From contig DXJA01000118.1 in the NCBI GenBank assembly GCA_019056875.1, positions 1-12,442 on the forward strand: DNA of 12,442 bases, read 5' to 3'. The translations under genes and the position numbers were made by a program. The stretch is from Candidatus Jordarchaeum madagascarense (GTDB lineage: Archaea; Asgardarchaeota; Jordiarchaeia; Jordiarchaeales; Jordiarchaeaceae). The notes below the pieces were generated by a model. The model had not been told where the DNA came from. It saw only the letters and a list, made by a program, of their open reading frames with translations, and did no database searches. Positions 12,398-12,442 of the stretch are shown in pieces. How positions within the stretch are numbered: the stretch's first letter is position 1; the number at the start of each line of letters is the position of its first letter.

Positions 12398-12442
12398 GTT
12401 TCGCTAGACTTATATTTGGCTTCAATCCTTTTAAACACTTCC

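Overview
The window is archaeal chromosomal DNA. Evidence: a group II-type geranylgeranylglyceryl phosphate synthase (ether lipids), a TFB transcription factor, RNA polymerase subunit RpoP, the archaeal/eukaryal form of glycyl-tRNA synthetase, zinc-containing aIF1, type II methionine aminopeptidase, a CPSF-like beta-CASP nuclease, TATA-type promoters and a C/D box guide RNA. TTG starts are frequent and intergenic DNA is AT-rich. The gene mix would fit a TACK-type lineage such as Bathyarchaeia, but that placement is inference. No phage, transposon, CRISPR or plasmid genes were seen; this is a housekeeping region.

Layout. 1-1113: possible tail of an upstream gene, then ribose-1,5-bisphosphate isomerase (nucleoside/AMP salvage to type III RuBisCO). 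1114-1450: 337 bases without a recognisable gene. 1451-3079: GGGP synthase (+) converging on a PAC2-family protein (-). 3190-3900: thymidylate kinase with an altered P-loop, followed directly by a predicted C/D box sRNA with its own TATA box. 3969-4621: a Roadblock/LC7 protein (-) diverging from methionine aminopeptidase (+), with dyad-symmetric sequences near both predicted start sites. 4622-6988: MetAP, then the aCPSF2-type nuclease. 6998-10505 (all -): a B12-binding/radical SAM/TRAM protein, then rpoP (47 aa), then glyS. 10603-11174 (+): aIF1 and a small zinc-ribbon protein. 11338-12294 (-): TFB.

Most genes serve information processing: transcription (TFB, RpoP), RNA processing or modification (aCPSF2, the sRNA, perhaps the TRAM-bearing radical SAM protein), translation (GlyRS, aIF1) and nascent-protein maturation or quality control (MetAP, PAC2). 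The genes are mostly singly transcribed; I see no long operon.

The points most worth following up are: (1) the sRNA, whose D guide can pair with the decoding-centre segment of 16S rRNA and by the box D+5 rule points to C1402 (E. coli numbering); (2) the radical SAM protein, whose cluster motif is split by a cysteine-rich insertion; (3) sharp switches of strand composition at about 8833 and inside aIF1 at about 10737, where Lys codons go from all AAA to all AAG; and (4) Thr in place of the P-loop Lys in thymidylate kinase. No search or alignment was run; all family calls are from motif recognition.
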